Shown one piece after another: positions 1 through 6,403 of a stretch of 7,673 nt of DNA. The notes under the pieces are model-generated. The model saw only the letters and a program-made list of their open reading frames with translations, searched no databases and was not told the origin of the DNA. How positions within the stretch are numbered: position 1 is the stretch's first letter; every line of letters begins with the position of its first letter. Source of the stretch: Chitinophaga pinensis (GTDB lineage Bacteria; Bacteroidota; Bacteroidia; UKL13-3); the NCBI GenBank assembly GCA_945876985.1, contig CAMCQX010000064.1, positions 1 through 7,673 on the forward strand, written 5' to 3'. The position numbers were made by a program, and so were the translations under genes.

Positions 1-891
1 ACTCCAGTTAGAATTAGAATAAAAGCTGTTCCCTTGGCCATATTTGAAATTGATTCAAACCCTGAAAGAGTTCGTCCATTTTGGCAATATCATTCCATTA
101 CTTTTACAGCAAATACAAGTGGCGATTACTTTTATTTAGGAAGATTTCACGATGATTTTACCTATAGTTTATATGATAGTTTGATTAGTATAAAAGAAAG
201 ATTGATAAAGGAAAGAGAAATAAAATATAACCAAATTAGAGATAGTTTTAGTCAATTGAAAATTGAATTGCCTGAACAGGCAACCAGTAAAAAAGACATT
301 AAAAAGCAGAAACAATTAATGTTTAATTTTATTGATAACAATAGGAAAGAAATGCAAGCCGCGTTTTCTGATGTTCAAATGAAAACCAATAACGAATTAG
401 ATTCAGTGAATGGAATTTATTTAAATCCCTATTATTTTCATGTGCGTTTATATTACGATGATTTGTGTTTGGCCGAAGTGCGCAACGATAATTCTTGCGA
501 TTGTAGAGATACCATGTATAATTATAAACCCAAATTTGAAGTTGGAAAAACATATGCTTTACGAAATATCAATTTTGATTTAGACAAATATATTTTGCTA
601 CCGCAATCTTATGTAGAGTTGAATAATTTATTGCAAGTATTGCACGAATATCCAAAAATGTGTGTTAAAATTATGGGACATACCGACAATCAAAATTCGG
701 AGGCCTATAACATTATATTATCTAAAAATAGAGCAAAGGCATGTGTGAAGTATTTGATTCAAAAAGGCATCAATCCTAAGCGACTAACTTATCAAGGATA
801 TGGCGAAGGTGTGCCCATATCCACCAATGAAACTGAAGAAGGCAAAGCCGCCAATAGGAGGGTAGCGTTTTTAGTTTTGAAGGTGGAGTAG
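1..891 (+). CDS. OmpA-family envelope protein, 5'-truncated by the window edge
   Basis: The frame is open from base 1, so the true start lies upstream; the TTG at 34 is only an internal codon. There are 296 codons plus a TAG stop. The last ~117 residues (about 180-296, counted from base 1) are an OmpA C-terminal domain. It shows the FDLDKY strand, a GHTDN motif with Asp229, the helix LSKNRAKACVKYL with Arg244, QGYGEG and a terminal NRRV. Asp229 and Arg244 correspond to the residues that hold diaminopimelate of peptidoglycan in this family, so periplasmic cell-wall anchoring is likely. The upstream part has beta-rich stretches (HSITFTANTSGDYFYLGRF; YYFHVRLYYDDLCLAEV) resembling strands of a jelly-roll domain. 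They are separated by a charged, probably helical segment at about residues 60-130. A Cys-Asp-Cys lies between the two parts. The jelly-roll reading is inference; the OmpA assignment is firm. Confidence 0.88.
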   Translation, partial: TPVRIRIKAVPLAIFEIDSNPERVRPFWQYHSITFTANTSGDYFYLGRFHDDFTYSLYDSLISIKERLIKEREIKYNQIRDSFSQLKIELPEQATSKKDIKKQKQLMFNFIDNNRKEMQAAFSDVQMKTNNELDSVNGIYLNPYYFHVRLYYDDLCLAEVRNDNSCDCRDTMYNYKPKFEVGKTYALRNINFDLDKYILLPQSYVELNNLLQVLHEYPKMCVKIMGHTDNQNSEAYNIILSKNRAKACVKYLIQKGINPKRLTYQGYGEGVPISTNETEEGKAANRRVAFLVLKVE

Positions 892-946
892 GTGATTGGT
901 TGATTTGGTGATTGGTTGATTATTTAATTGTTTAATTGTTTAATTG
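891..946. repeat. Tandem short repeats directly after the OmpA-type gene
   Basis: The 15-bp word GGTGATTGGTTGATT occurs at 891-905 and 907-921. It is followed by three perfect head-to-tail copies of TTTAATTG at 923-930, 931-938 and 939-946, then TTGATTAG. The first repeat base is the last base of the TAG stop codon. No hairpin with a T-run is evident, apart from a weak match between GTTGATTAG (946-954) and CTAATTCAAC (1001-1010) with one bulged base. No coding potential is apparent. The function is unknown. Confidence 0.85.
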
Positions 947-980
947 TTGATTAGCTTTTTGTTTCTATAAAAATTCATTT

Positions 981-1051
981 TGCCCATTGCCCATTTCTCA
1001 CTAATTCAACTTCTCTCTTCACTTACTTCGCATTTTTGTCATTTCGCATTT
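981..1051. repeat. Short duplicated words in the spacer before the ABC permease gene
   Basis: TGCCCAT occurs twice head to tail (981-987, 988-994). TTCGCATTT occurs at 1027-1035 and 1043-1051. Together with the repeats at 891-946, most of the 236-bp spacer is made of low-complexity repeated words. No reading frame or RNA gene is visible in it. Confidence 0.6.
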
Positions 1052-1058
1052 CGAACTC

Positions 1059-1087
1059 TTGCCAAACCTTTTATCAAAATAACTTTG
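1059..1087 (+). promoter_or_regulatory. Bacteroidota-type promoter for the ABC permease gene
   Basis: A -33 TTG (1059-1061) and an exact -7 match TAACTTTG (1080-1087, consensus TAnnTTTG) are separated by 18 bp, as expected for the primary sigma factor of this phylum. A start site near 1093 would give a leader of about 35 nt before the ATG at 1128. The leader is A/T-rich with no Shine-Dalgarno sequence. Confidence 0.6.
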
Positions 1088-1127
1088 TAATTGAATTTAT
1101 ATAGTTCATTTTTGAAATCAATTTAAA

Positions 1128-2384
1128 ATGAAAAGTTTTCAAATAATATTAACCCAAATCAAAGAAAGTGCTCGATCGGCATTTTATACCATGTATTTGA
1201 ATAAAGTACGTACTTTACTTTCAACCTTGGGAATTACCATTGGAATTTTTTGCATTATTGCGGTTTTAGCTGTGGTTGAAAGTTTTGAAACTAGCTTACA
1301 CCAAAGTGTAGAAAGCTTAGGGAATAATGTTGTTTTTGTTGAAAAATGGCCTTGGACTTTTGGACCGGGATACAAGTGGTGGAAATACATGAATAGGCCA
1401 AATGCTTCGATTGATGAAATGAAAAATATTGAACAAAAATCTGCATTATCCCAAGGTCAAATGTTAACCATTTCTATTAGTGGAAAAACATTGAAAAGTG
1501 GCTCCAACAGTGCAAGTGGAATAGATATTCAAGGAGTAACTCACGATTATGATCAAGTAAGAAATTTTAATTTAATAGAAGGTAGGTATTTTACCGAAAA
1601 TGAATCTGTAAATGGAACATTGGTTTGTATCATTGGCTATAATTTATCCCAAACATTATTTCCAAGTGTGAGTCCAATTAATAAAAGCATTAAAGTTTCT
1701 GGAATAAAATTCAATGTTATTGGCGTTTTTGCCAAAGAAGGTGAAAGTTTAATAGGAAATAGTCAAGATAATTTAACCATTATTCCGGTAAATGCAGCTG
1801 CTAAATTTGTTAGAATTAATAGCGATGATGCCAATAGCAGAATTCATGTAAAAGCCAGTAATGGGGGAGTGGCAGCTTTGGAACAAGAGCTAAATGGAAT
1901 TATGCGAAACAAACGAAAGTTGAAACCCGGACAAGAAGAAAATTTCGCATTGAATAAAACCACTTTAATTACCCAACAACTCGATCAAACTTTTTCAATT
2001 GTAAATATTGCCGGCTGGATAATTGGATTATTTGCCATGCTAGTTGGTGGTTTTGGAATAGCAAATATTATGTTTGTGAGTGTGAAGGAAAGAACCAATG
2101 AAATTGGTATCCAAAAGAGTTTAGGGGCAAAAAATTATTTTATATTAATTGAATTTCTAATTGAAGCAATTATACTTTGTTTGTTAGGCTGCGTATTAGG
2201 TTTAATTTTAGTTTGGAGTATTGTATTGGTTCTTGGAAGTATTTTTGATTTTGTGTTTTACCTAAGTTTAAAAAACATTTTTATAGGTGTATTTACCAGT
2301 ATTTGTATTGGTGTAATTTCAGGATTTTTACCAGCATTAAGTGCTTCTAGGTTAAATCCAGTAGATGCGATAAGAAGTAAATAA
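1128..2384 (+). CDS. ABC transporter permease, MacB/FtsX type
   Basis: This is a 418-residue inner-membrane permease with the MacB architecture. After a short cytoplasmic start comes TM1 (about 30-52, TLGITIGIFCIIAVLAVV). A large extracytoplasmic MacB_PCD-like domain follows (about 53-290). The FtsX-like domain has three helices at about 291-317, 338-371 and 384-404. The cytoplasmic segment KERTNEIGIQKSLGAK (320-335) is the hallmark EIGI..slGA region that contacts the ATPase. The C-terminus FLPALSASRLNPVDAIR is the family signature. Such permeases work as dimers with a cytoplasmic ATPase, and MacB-type systems often also use a periplasmic adaptor. Neither partner gene lies in the window. The substrate cannot be read from sequence; members act in drug or peptide efflux, lipoprotein release or signalling. 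The gene has its own promoter-like sequence and converges on the bamD-porD operon. Confidence 0.9.
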   Translation: MKSFQIILTQIKESARSAFYTMYLNKVRTLLSTLGITIGIFCIIAVLAVVESFETSLHQSVESLGNNVVFVEKWPWTFGPGYKWWKYMNRPNASIDEMKNIEQKSALSQGQMLTISISGKTLKSGSNSASGIDIQGVTHDYDQVRNFNLIEGRYFTENESVNGTLVCIIGYNLSQTLFPSVSPINKSIKVSGIKFNVIGVFAKEGESLIGNSQDNLTIIPVNAAAKFVRINSDDANSRIHVKASNGGVAALEQELNGIMRNKRKLKPGQEENFALNKTTLITQQLDQTFSIVNIAGWIIGLFAMLVGGFGIANIMFVSVKERTNEIGIQKSLGAKNYFILIEFLIEAIILCLLGCVLGLILVWSIVLVLGSIFDFVFYLSLKNIFIGVFTSICIGVISGFLPALSASRLNPVDAIRSK

Positions 2385-2433
2385 TTATTTATATAAAGTA
2401 GTTAAACAAAAAGCAATAAACTCTTTTTTGAAT

Positions 2434-2471
2434 CAATAAAAAACAAGGCTATTTTTCTTGTAAAATAGCCT
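2434..2471 (-). terminator. Intrinsic terminator of the bamD-rpoZ-coaBC-porD operon
   Basis: A perfect 10-bp stem, AGGCTATTTT (2446-2455) with AAAATAGCCT (2462-2471), has a 6-nt loop. On the minus strand it is followed by TTGTTTTTTATTG, giving the U-run of a rho-independent terminator. The stem overlaps the last codons and the TAG stop of the DUF4835 gene. On the plus strand no T-run follows the stem, so it should act mainly on the minus-strand operon. Confidence 0.8.
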
Positions 2472-3357
2472 CGTATTTGGTAGCGTTGGTTATATCTATT
2501 TCAGATAATATTTCCACTATTTTAGGTTTTTCTATTGCGGTAGCACCTTTATAAATATTAATAATTTCATCACGTTTTGAATCAAAAAACATTAACAACA
2601 TAACGGTGTTAGGAGCAATAGCATATACTTTCTTCACTTCCTCTATGGCTTTAAAAATTTGCTTACGGGCCTCTAAAGGTTTCTTCTGAAAAACATCCAT
2701 CCCTTTTCTGTGGTATAAATAATAAGCAAGTCTAATTGTTTTAAAACGTTCGTTTAAAATATTATCAATTAAGTTATACCTAGTTCTTAAATTCCTTCCA
2801 AAAGCCGTCCATCCTGCACCACCACTTTTAGCCTGTGCCAACGACAATATTTGTGCTGCTTTATTAAAATAAGGAGTTCCACTTTCTTGTCCAAAACTAT
2901 CATAATCTAAACCCAAACAATAGTTACAGTAAAATGCTAAAAGTCCAGTAATTTCAGTTCCATATTGTCCGTCAATATAATCAAAACGTTGTTGGTCGAG
3001 GTAAGTAAAATTAAAATTTTCGTCTCTAAAGTTGAGTAAAATGGTATTGTAATTTGTTCCAAAAACTGGTCTTCTACATTGAATCATTGCCACCGCAGTA
3101 ATTTCGCCCGTAGTTTGATTATAAGCAGAAGGAATGATTTCAATGGTTAAATCAAAAAGTTCAGCGGGTAAAACTTTATCAAGACTCCATTTTTGAATAG
3201 AAATAAATGTTTTGATATCATTTTCTAATCTTCTAAAAATTGATCTATCAGTTATCTCAATTTGATTGTCAGTTACCCTAACTTGTATGTTAAAATCAGG
3301 CTGAGCATTAACCAAAATACTGGTAAGTAGTCCTAAAACAAAAAATATTTTACGCAT
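2449..3357 (-). CDS. porD: DUF4835 family protein, probable type IX secretion protein PorD
   Basis: This is a 302-residue exported protein found in Bacteroidota. The ATG at 3357 is preferred over the TTG one codon upstream; it gives MRKIFFVLGLLTSILVNAQ, a signal peptide with probable cleavage A18|Q19. The mature part fits the DUF4835 family in length and layout, including a beta-rich first half with CRRPVFGTNYNT and an LAFYCNYCLGLDYDSF segment. The C-terminal half is helical. From memory, databases now name this family PorD, linked to type IX secretion; I hold that name less firmly than the family. No catalytic motif is visible. The ATG lies inside the end of coaBC (8-nt overlap), pointing to translational coupling. 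It is the last gene of the bamD operon and its final codons form the terminator stem. Confidence 0.75.
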   Translation of the reverse strand: MRKIFFVLGLLTSILVNAQPDFNIQVRVTDNQIEITDRSIFRRLENDIKTFISIQKWSLDKVLPAELFDLTIEIIPSAYNQTTGEITAVAMIQCRRPVFGTNYNTILLNFRDENFNFTYLDQQRFDYIDGQYGTEITGLLAFYCNYCLGLDYDSFGQESGTPYFNKAAQILSLAQAKSGGAGWTAFGRNLRTRYNLIDNILNERFKTIRLAYYLYHRKGMDVFQKKPLEARKQIFKAIEEVKKVYAIAPNTVMLLMFFDSKRDEIINIYKGATAIEKPKIVEILSEIDITNATKYEAILQEK

Positions 3358-4561
3358 CAATGGTATTTGTTATTTTCACTATTTCATTCACAATGTCTAT
3401 AGCAACATCGTTTTTCGATTTTAAATTAAAGGCTATTTTCTCCCCACTATTTTTTAAAATAGTAATTTGATTGGTGTTGTGTTTAAAGCCAGCACCTGGT
3501 GTTTGTAAAGAATTTAACACAATAAAATCAGCATTTTTTTCTTTTAATTTTATCAAAGCATTTTCTTCTTCATGATTGGTTTCGAGTGCAAATCCAACCA
3601 CTATTTGTTTGTTAGTTTTTATAGAACCAATATGTTTTAAAATGTCTTTGGTCTTTTTCAATTCAATGGTTAAACCATCTTCATTTTGTTTTTTTATTTT
3701 CTCATCAGCAACTGTAATTGGCGAATAGTCGGCAACGGCAGCACACATGATAGCAATATTTGTAGTACTAAAGTTTTCATTGACTGCTTCAAACATTTGC
3801 GTAGCTGAATGAACGTTTATTCTTGTAATATTTTTATGATGGTGAATGATTTCAACTGGTCCGGCTATTAGTGTAACCAATGCGCCTCTGTTTGCTAATT
3901 CTTCTGCTAAAGCAAATCCCATTTTCCCACTCGAATAATTTCCAATAAAACGAACTGGATCTATGTTTTCGTATGTTGGTCCTGCGGTTACTAAAGCTTT
4001 TTTACCTAATAAATCTTGTTCAGAAATAAGATGCTTTTCAATAACTGAAAATATTTCTTCAGGTTCAGCCATTCTTCCTTTTCCATTTAATCCACTGGCT
4101 AATTCGCCTTCTTTTGCGTCAATCATGATGTTTCCAAACGATTGAAGTTTAGCGCAATTTTGAACAGTAGTTGGATGTATAAACATGTCTAAATCCATTG
4201 CTGGCGCAAACATGACAGGACATTTGGCAGAAAGATATGTTGCAATTAATAAGTTGTCACAAATTCCATTTGCCATTTTAGCAATTGTATTTGCGCTTGC
4301 TGGCGCAATAACCATTAAATCGGCCCAAAGTCCAAGATCCACATGGTTTGTCCACTCACCGTTTTTGTTTAAAACAAAATCGCTAAATACAGGATTTTTG
4401 CTAAGCGTACTTAAAGTTAAAGGCGTAACAAATTCTTTGGCTGCAGGAGTAATTATTACTTTTACATTGGCACCAGCTTTAACTAGTAACCTAACCAAAA
4501 AAGCCGCTTTATAGGCGGCTATGCTGGCACTAATGGCGATAATAATTTTTTTGTTTTTCAA
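3350..4561 (-). CDS. coaBC: Bifunctional phosphopantothenoylcysteine decarboxylase / phosphopantothenate-cysteine ligase CoaBC
   Basis: CoaBC performs two successive steps of coenzyme A synthesis: CTP-dependent joining of cysteine to 4'-phosphopantothenate (CoaB), then FMN-dependent decarboxylation (CoaC). The 403 residues match the usual length. The CoaC half (1-185) has a flavin fold starting IIIAISASIAAYKA, the catalytic His73 (NHVDLGLWAD), APASANTIAKMANG and PAMDLDMF (120-127). The CoaB half (186-403) has VTAGPTYENIDPVRFIGN with Asn208, YSSGKMG, CAAVADY, EKIKK (287-291) with the ligase Lys, and VGFALET. Two CoaC positions differ from E. coli: Asp123 replaces the Asn of PAMN, and Ser156 replaces the mobile-clamp Cys. 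The only usable start before the flavin fold is TTG at 4561; an in-frame TAA lies five codons upstream and no ATG intervenes. The gene sits 34 bp after rpoZ and overlaps the DUF4835 gene by 8 nt. Confidence 0.95.
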   Translation of the reverse strand: MKNKKIIIAISASIAAYKAAFLVRLLVKAGANVKVIITPAAKEFVTPLTLSTLSKNPVFSDFVLNKNGEWTNHVDLGLWADLMVIAPASANTIAKMANGICDNLLIATYLSAKCPVMFAPAMDLDMFIHPTTVQNCAKLQSFGNIMIDAKEGELASGLNGKGRMAEPEEIFSVIEKHLISEQDLLGKKALVTAGPTYENIDPVRFIGNYSSGKMGFALAEELANRGALVTLIAGPVEIIHHHKNITRINVHSATQMFEAVNENFSTTNIAIMCAAVADYSPITVADEKIKKQNEDGLTIELKKTKDILKHIGSIKTNKQIVVGFALETNHEEENALIKLKEKNADFIVLNSLQTPGAGFKHNTNQITILKNSGEKIAFNLKSKNDVAIDIVNEIVKITNTIDA

Positions 4562-4595
4562 TTTACTCTTGTTTTAAAAAGTAGTGTTTGAAAAA

Positions 4596-4943
4596 CTAGA
4601 ATTGTTTTCCATCTCCAGTTTTAGCTGGATTATTGTAATAAATTTTACCATTCATAAACTCTTCAGTTGCTATCAAAGTCGACTTAGGTAATTTCTCGTA
4701 AAAATTAGAAATTTCTATTTGTTCACGGTTTTCAAAAATCTCTTCTAAAGTATCGTTATCATTATCAAATTCGTTTAATTTGCTATGTAACTCTTCTTTC
4801 ATTTGAGCTGATATTTGGTTTGCTCTTTTAGCAATAATTGCAATTGTTTCGTACAAGTTTCCTGTTTCAGCTTCTAATTTACGTAAGTCGCGAGTTACAG
4901 TGGTAGTAGGTACGTTTTGGTAATTGTGATTTAAGTTTGCCAT
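4596..4943 (-). CDS. rpoZ: DNA-directed RNA polymerase omega subunit (RpoZ/Rpb6-like, Bacteroidota type)
   Basis: This 115-residue soluble protein matches the omega/Rpb6 family as found in Bacteroidota. The core segment TRDLRKLEAETGNLYETIAI (17-36), then IAKRANQISAQMKEEL, corresponds to the conserved helix region with the 'ia.RA.qi' signature by which omega clamps the beta' subunit. An acidic linker follows (FDNDNDTLEE), then a lineage-specific tail (EKLPKSTLIATEEFMNGKIYY). Omega assists RNA polymerase assembly and, in many bacteria, helps form a ppGpp site; whether that holds here cannot be seen. The ATG at 4943 is only 6 bp after the bamD stop, and coaBC follows after 34 bp, so it is a mid-operon gene. 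Position between bamD and coaBC is the usual phylum arrangement and supports the assignment of this short protein. Confidence 0.88.
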   Translation of the reverse strand: MANLNHNYQNVPTTTVTRDLRKLEAETGNLYETIAIIAKRANQISAQMKEELHSKLNEFDNDNDTLEEIFENREQIEISNFYEKLPKSTLIATEEFMNGKIYYNNPAKTGDGKQF

Positions 4944-4949
4944 TTATAT

Positions 4950-5753
4950 TTATTTGTTTATTTTATTTAATTCGGTAACTGCTTTTTGTTTAATGTCTTT
5001 TGCATTACTCATAAATTTACTGTTTTCGGTGTATAATTCAGTAAAATCATTGAATGCACTTATTGTTTCTTGGTAACGTTGAATTTGTTTTTCTGGAATG
5101 CTATTTTCAGCTAATAAATAGTTTGATTTTAAAATCAAAAAATCTATTTCTTCTCTTTGTGCTATTTCCGGAAAATCGTTCACTAAATTTCTAAGAGAAA
5201 CAATTGCACTTTTATAAGAACCAATATTGTAATATAATTTTGCATTGTTATAAGCTTTTTGTGAAAGTTTAGCTCGCAATTTATCTAAATATTTGTTGCA
5301 ATCATTTAAATATTTACTTTCAGGATAAACATTTACAAATATTTTAAAAGTTTCAATCGCTTTATAAGTATCTATTTGGTCTAATTCCGAATCTTGCGAT
5401 TCTAAAAAAATACAATATCCATTTAAATATAAAGCCTCTTCCGCATTTACACTTGTTGGATAAGTTTCGTAATATATTTTATACCTGTAACCGGCTAACG
5501 AATACATTTTTAAACCATAATCACATTGAGCTTGATAATATAAAATTTTTTCGGCCAAAGGTGTATTTGAAATTTCGTTTTCTAGTTGATCAAAAAGAGT
5601 TTGAGCTCTATAAAAATCTTTTTTCATAAAGAAATATTCAGCTACTTCCAATTTCTTCTTGGAGTCAGTGCTTTTTAAAGCCTTTTGGAACTTACTTCTG
5701 CAGCCTCCAAATACTAAACTTAAAATGATAATTGATAAACTTAAATACTTCAT
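4950..5753 (-). CDS. bamD: Outer membrane protein assembly factor BamD (lipoprotein)
   Basis: BamD is the TPR lipoprotein of the BAM complex, which inserts beta-barrel proteins into the outer membrane together with BamA. The ATG at 5753 is chosen because it starts a lipoprotein signal: MKYLSLSIIILSLVFGGC, with lipidated Cys18. The frame continues upstream to an ATG at 5849, but that would add 32 residues ahead of the signal and run into the divergent gene. The mature protein opens with FQKALKSTDSKKKLEVAEYF, the typical Bacteroidota BamD beginning, then repeated TPR-like helix pairs: AEYFFMKKDFYRAQTLF (38-54), AGYRYKIYYETYPTS, AIETFKIFVNVYPESKY and AYNNAKLYYNIGSYKSAIVSL. At 267 residues it is of normal size. 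It is the first gene of a four-gene operon and is transcribed divergently from the NlpC/P60 gene. Confidence 0.9.
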   Translation of the reverse strand: MKYLSLSIIILSLVFGGCRSKFQKALKSTDSKKKLEVAEYFFMKKDFYRAQTLFDQLENEISNTPLAEKILYYQAQCDYGLKMYSLAGYRYKIYYETYPTSVNAEEALYLNGYCIFLESQDSELDQIDTYKAIETFKIFVNVYPESKYLNDCNKYLDKLRAKLSQKAYNNAKLYYNIGSYKSAIVSLRNLVNDFPEIAQREEIDFLILKSNYLLAENSIPEKQIQRYQETISAFNDFTELYTENSKFMSNAKDIKQKAVTELNKINK

Positions 5754-5766
5754 TTTTACTAGTCTG

Positions 5767-5774
5767 CGAAAGTA
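5767..5774 (-). promoter_or_regulatory. Candidate -7 element for the bamD operon
   Basis: On the minus strand TACTTTCG (5774 to 5767) matches the TAnnTTTG consensus with one difference and ends 13 bp before the bamD ATG. No clear TTG -33 element is seen at the right distance. It mirrors a similar octamer facing the other way at 5801-5808. Confidence 0.4.
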
Positions 5775-5780
5775 TGTTTT

Positions 5781-5808
5781 TTGATTTAAAATAGAAAACT
5801 TATTTTCG
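5781..5808 (+). promoter_or_regulatory. Candidate promoter for the NlpC/P60 gene
   Basis: TTG (5781-5783) and TATTTTCG (5801-5808, one mismatch to TAnnTTTG) are 17 bp apart. The predicted start site is only a few bases before the ATG at 5819, so the transcript would have a very short leader or none. Confidence 0.4.
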
Positions 5809-5818
5809 TAAAATACCA

Positions 5819-6391
5819 ATGAGCAAAAAAAAGACTTCAATATTGTCATATTTATTATTTATAGTGTTGAATACTTGGTGTTTAAATTCCTATTCTCAGT
5901 TACGAATTCCCAAAAATAGTGACAGCATAATTGTCGCTTCAAACGACTCAATCAATCAAATAGTTACATTTTCGAGTTTAAAACCTAAAGTTTTTAAAGC
6001 TGATTCTATGATTATTTATGGGAAAAAGTATTTGGGTTTAAATTACAAAAGAGGTGGAACTTCCAATAGAGGATATGACTGCAGTGGTTTTACCATGACA
6101 GTTTTTGCAAAATTTGGCATTCGTTTGCCTCATACCAGTGCTGGTCAATCACTAATAGGAATAGAAGTGAACAGTAAAAACATTCAAAAAGGTGATTTGA
6201 TTTTTTTTAAAGGAAGAAGCCGAAGAGGACATAGAGTTGGACATGTAGGAATAGTTATTTCTGAAAGAGGTATGCCCGTAAAATTTATTCATTCCTCAGT
6301 AAACGATGGAGTAAGAGAAGATTGGATGTTAAGTGATTATTACCGAAAACGTTTTGTTAAAGTAATGCGCGTAAAGCAGTGGGAACAATAA
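5819..6391 (+). CDS. Secreted NlpC/P60 family cell-wall peptidase
   Basis: This is a 190-residue exported cysteine peptidase of the NlpC/P60 fold, expected to cut peptide stems of peptidoglycan (commonly the gamma-D-Glu-diaminopimelate bond). A Lys-rich start and hydrophobic stretch (about 8-22) form a signal peptide with probable cleavage YS|Q at 26/27. Cys21 lacks a proper lipobox, so a lipoprotein is less likely. The catalytic domain spans about 62-185. It shows YGKKYLGLNYKRGG, the nucleophile Cys88 in GYDCSGF, RLPHTSAGQ, KGDLIFFKG, His142 in VGHVGIVI, and third-residue candidate His158 in FIHSS. All three catalytic positions are intact. There is no SH3 or LysM targeting domain, so this is a minimal single-domain enzyme. 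It is divergent from bamD, 65 bp apart, and followed by a hairpin with a T-run. Confidence 0.92.
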   Translation: MSKKKTSILSYLLFIVLNTWCLNSYSQLRIPKNSDSIIVASNDSINQIVTFSSLKPKVFKADSMIIYGKKYLGLNYKRGGTSNRGYDCSGFTMTVFAKFGIRLPHTSAGQSLIGIEVNSKNIQKGDLIFFKGRSRRGHRVGHVGIVISERGMPVKFIHSSVNDGVREDWMLSDYYRKRFVKVMRVKQWEQ

Positions 6392-6403
6392 ATTAGTTGT
6401 CTG

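Noticed and set aside
34..36. TTG at 34 as the start of the OmpA-type protein
   Set aside because: The frame is open to base 1, and the protein would begin without a signal peptide in the middle of a beta-rich region; the gene is simply cut by the window edge.
329..553. A 74-codon minus-strand frame inside the OmpA-type gene, and a similar one at 1184-1390 inside the ABC permease gene
   Set aside because: Both are antisense to convincing genes, with no recognisable domain or start context.
2388..2397. Palindrome TTTATATAAA just after the ABC permease stop
   Set aside because: A 10-bp palindrome of A and T only is expected by chance in such AT-rich spacer sequence and has no loop or T-run typical of a terminator.
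4185..4514. A 109-codon open frame on the plus strand
   Set aside because: It lies fully antisense to coaBC in a well-conserved part of that gene, has no family resemblance and no promoter; it is a by-product of coaBC codon use. The same applies to the plus-strand frame at 3963-4145.
4950..5849. A longer bamD reading starting at the ATG at 5849
   Set aside because: It adds 32 residues before a complete lipoprotein signal peptide and overlaps the start of the divergent NlpC/P60 gene; the ATG at 5753 gives the expected protein.
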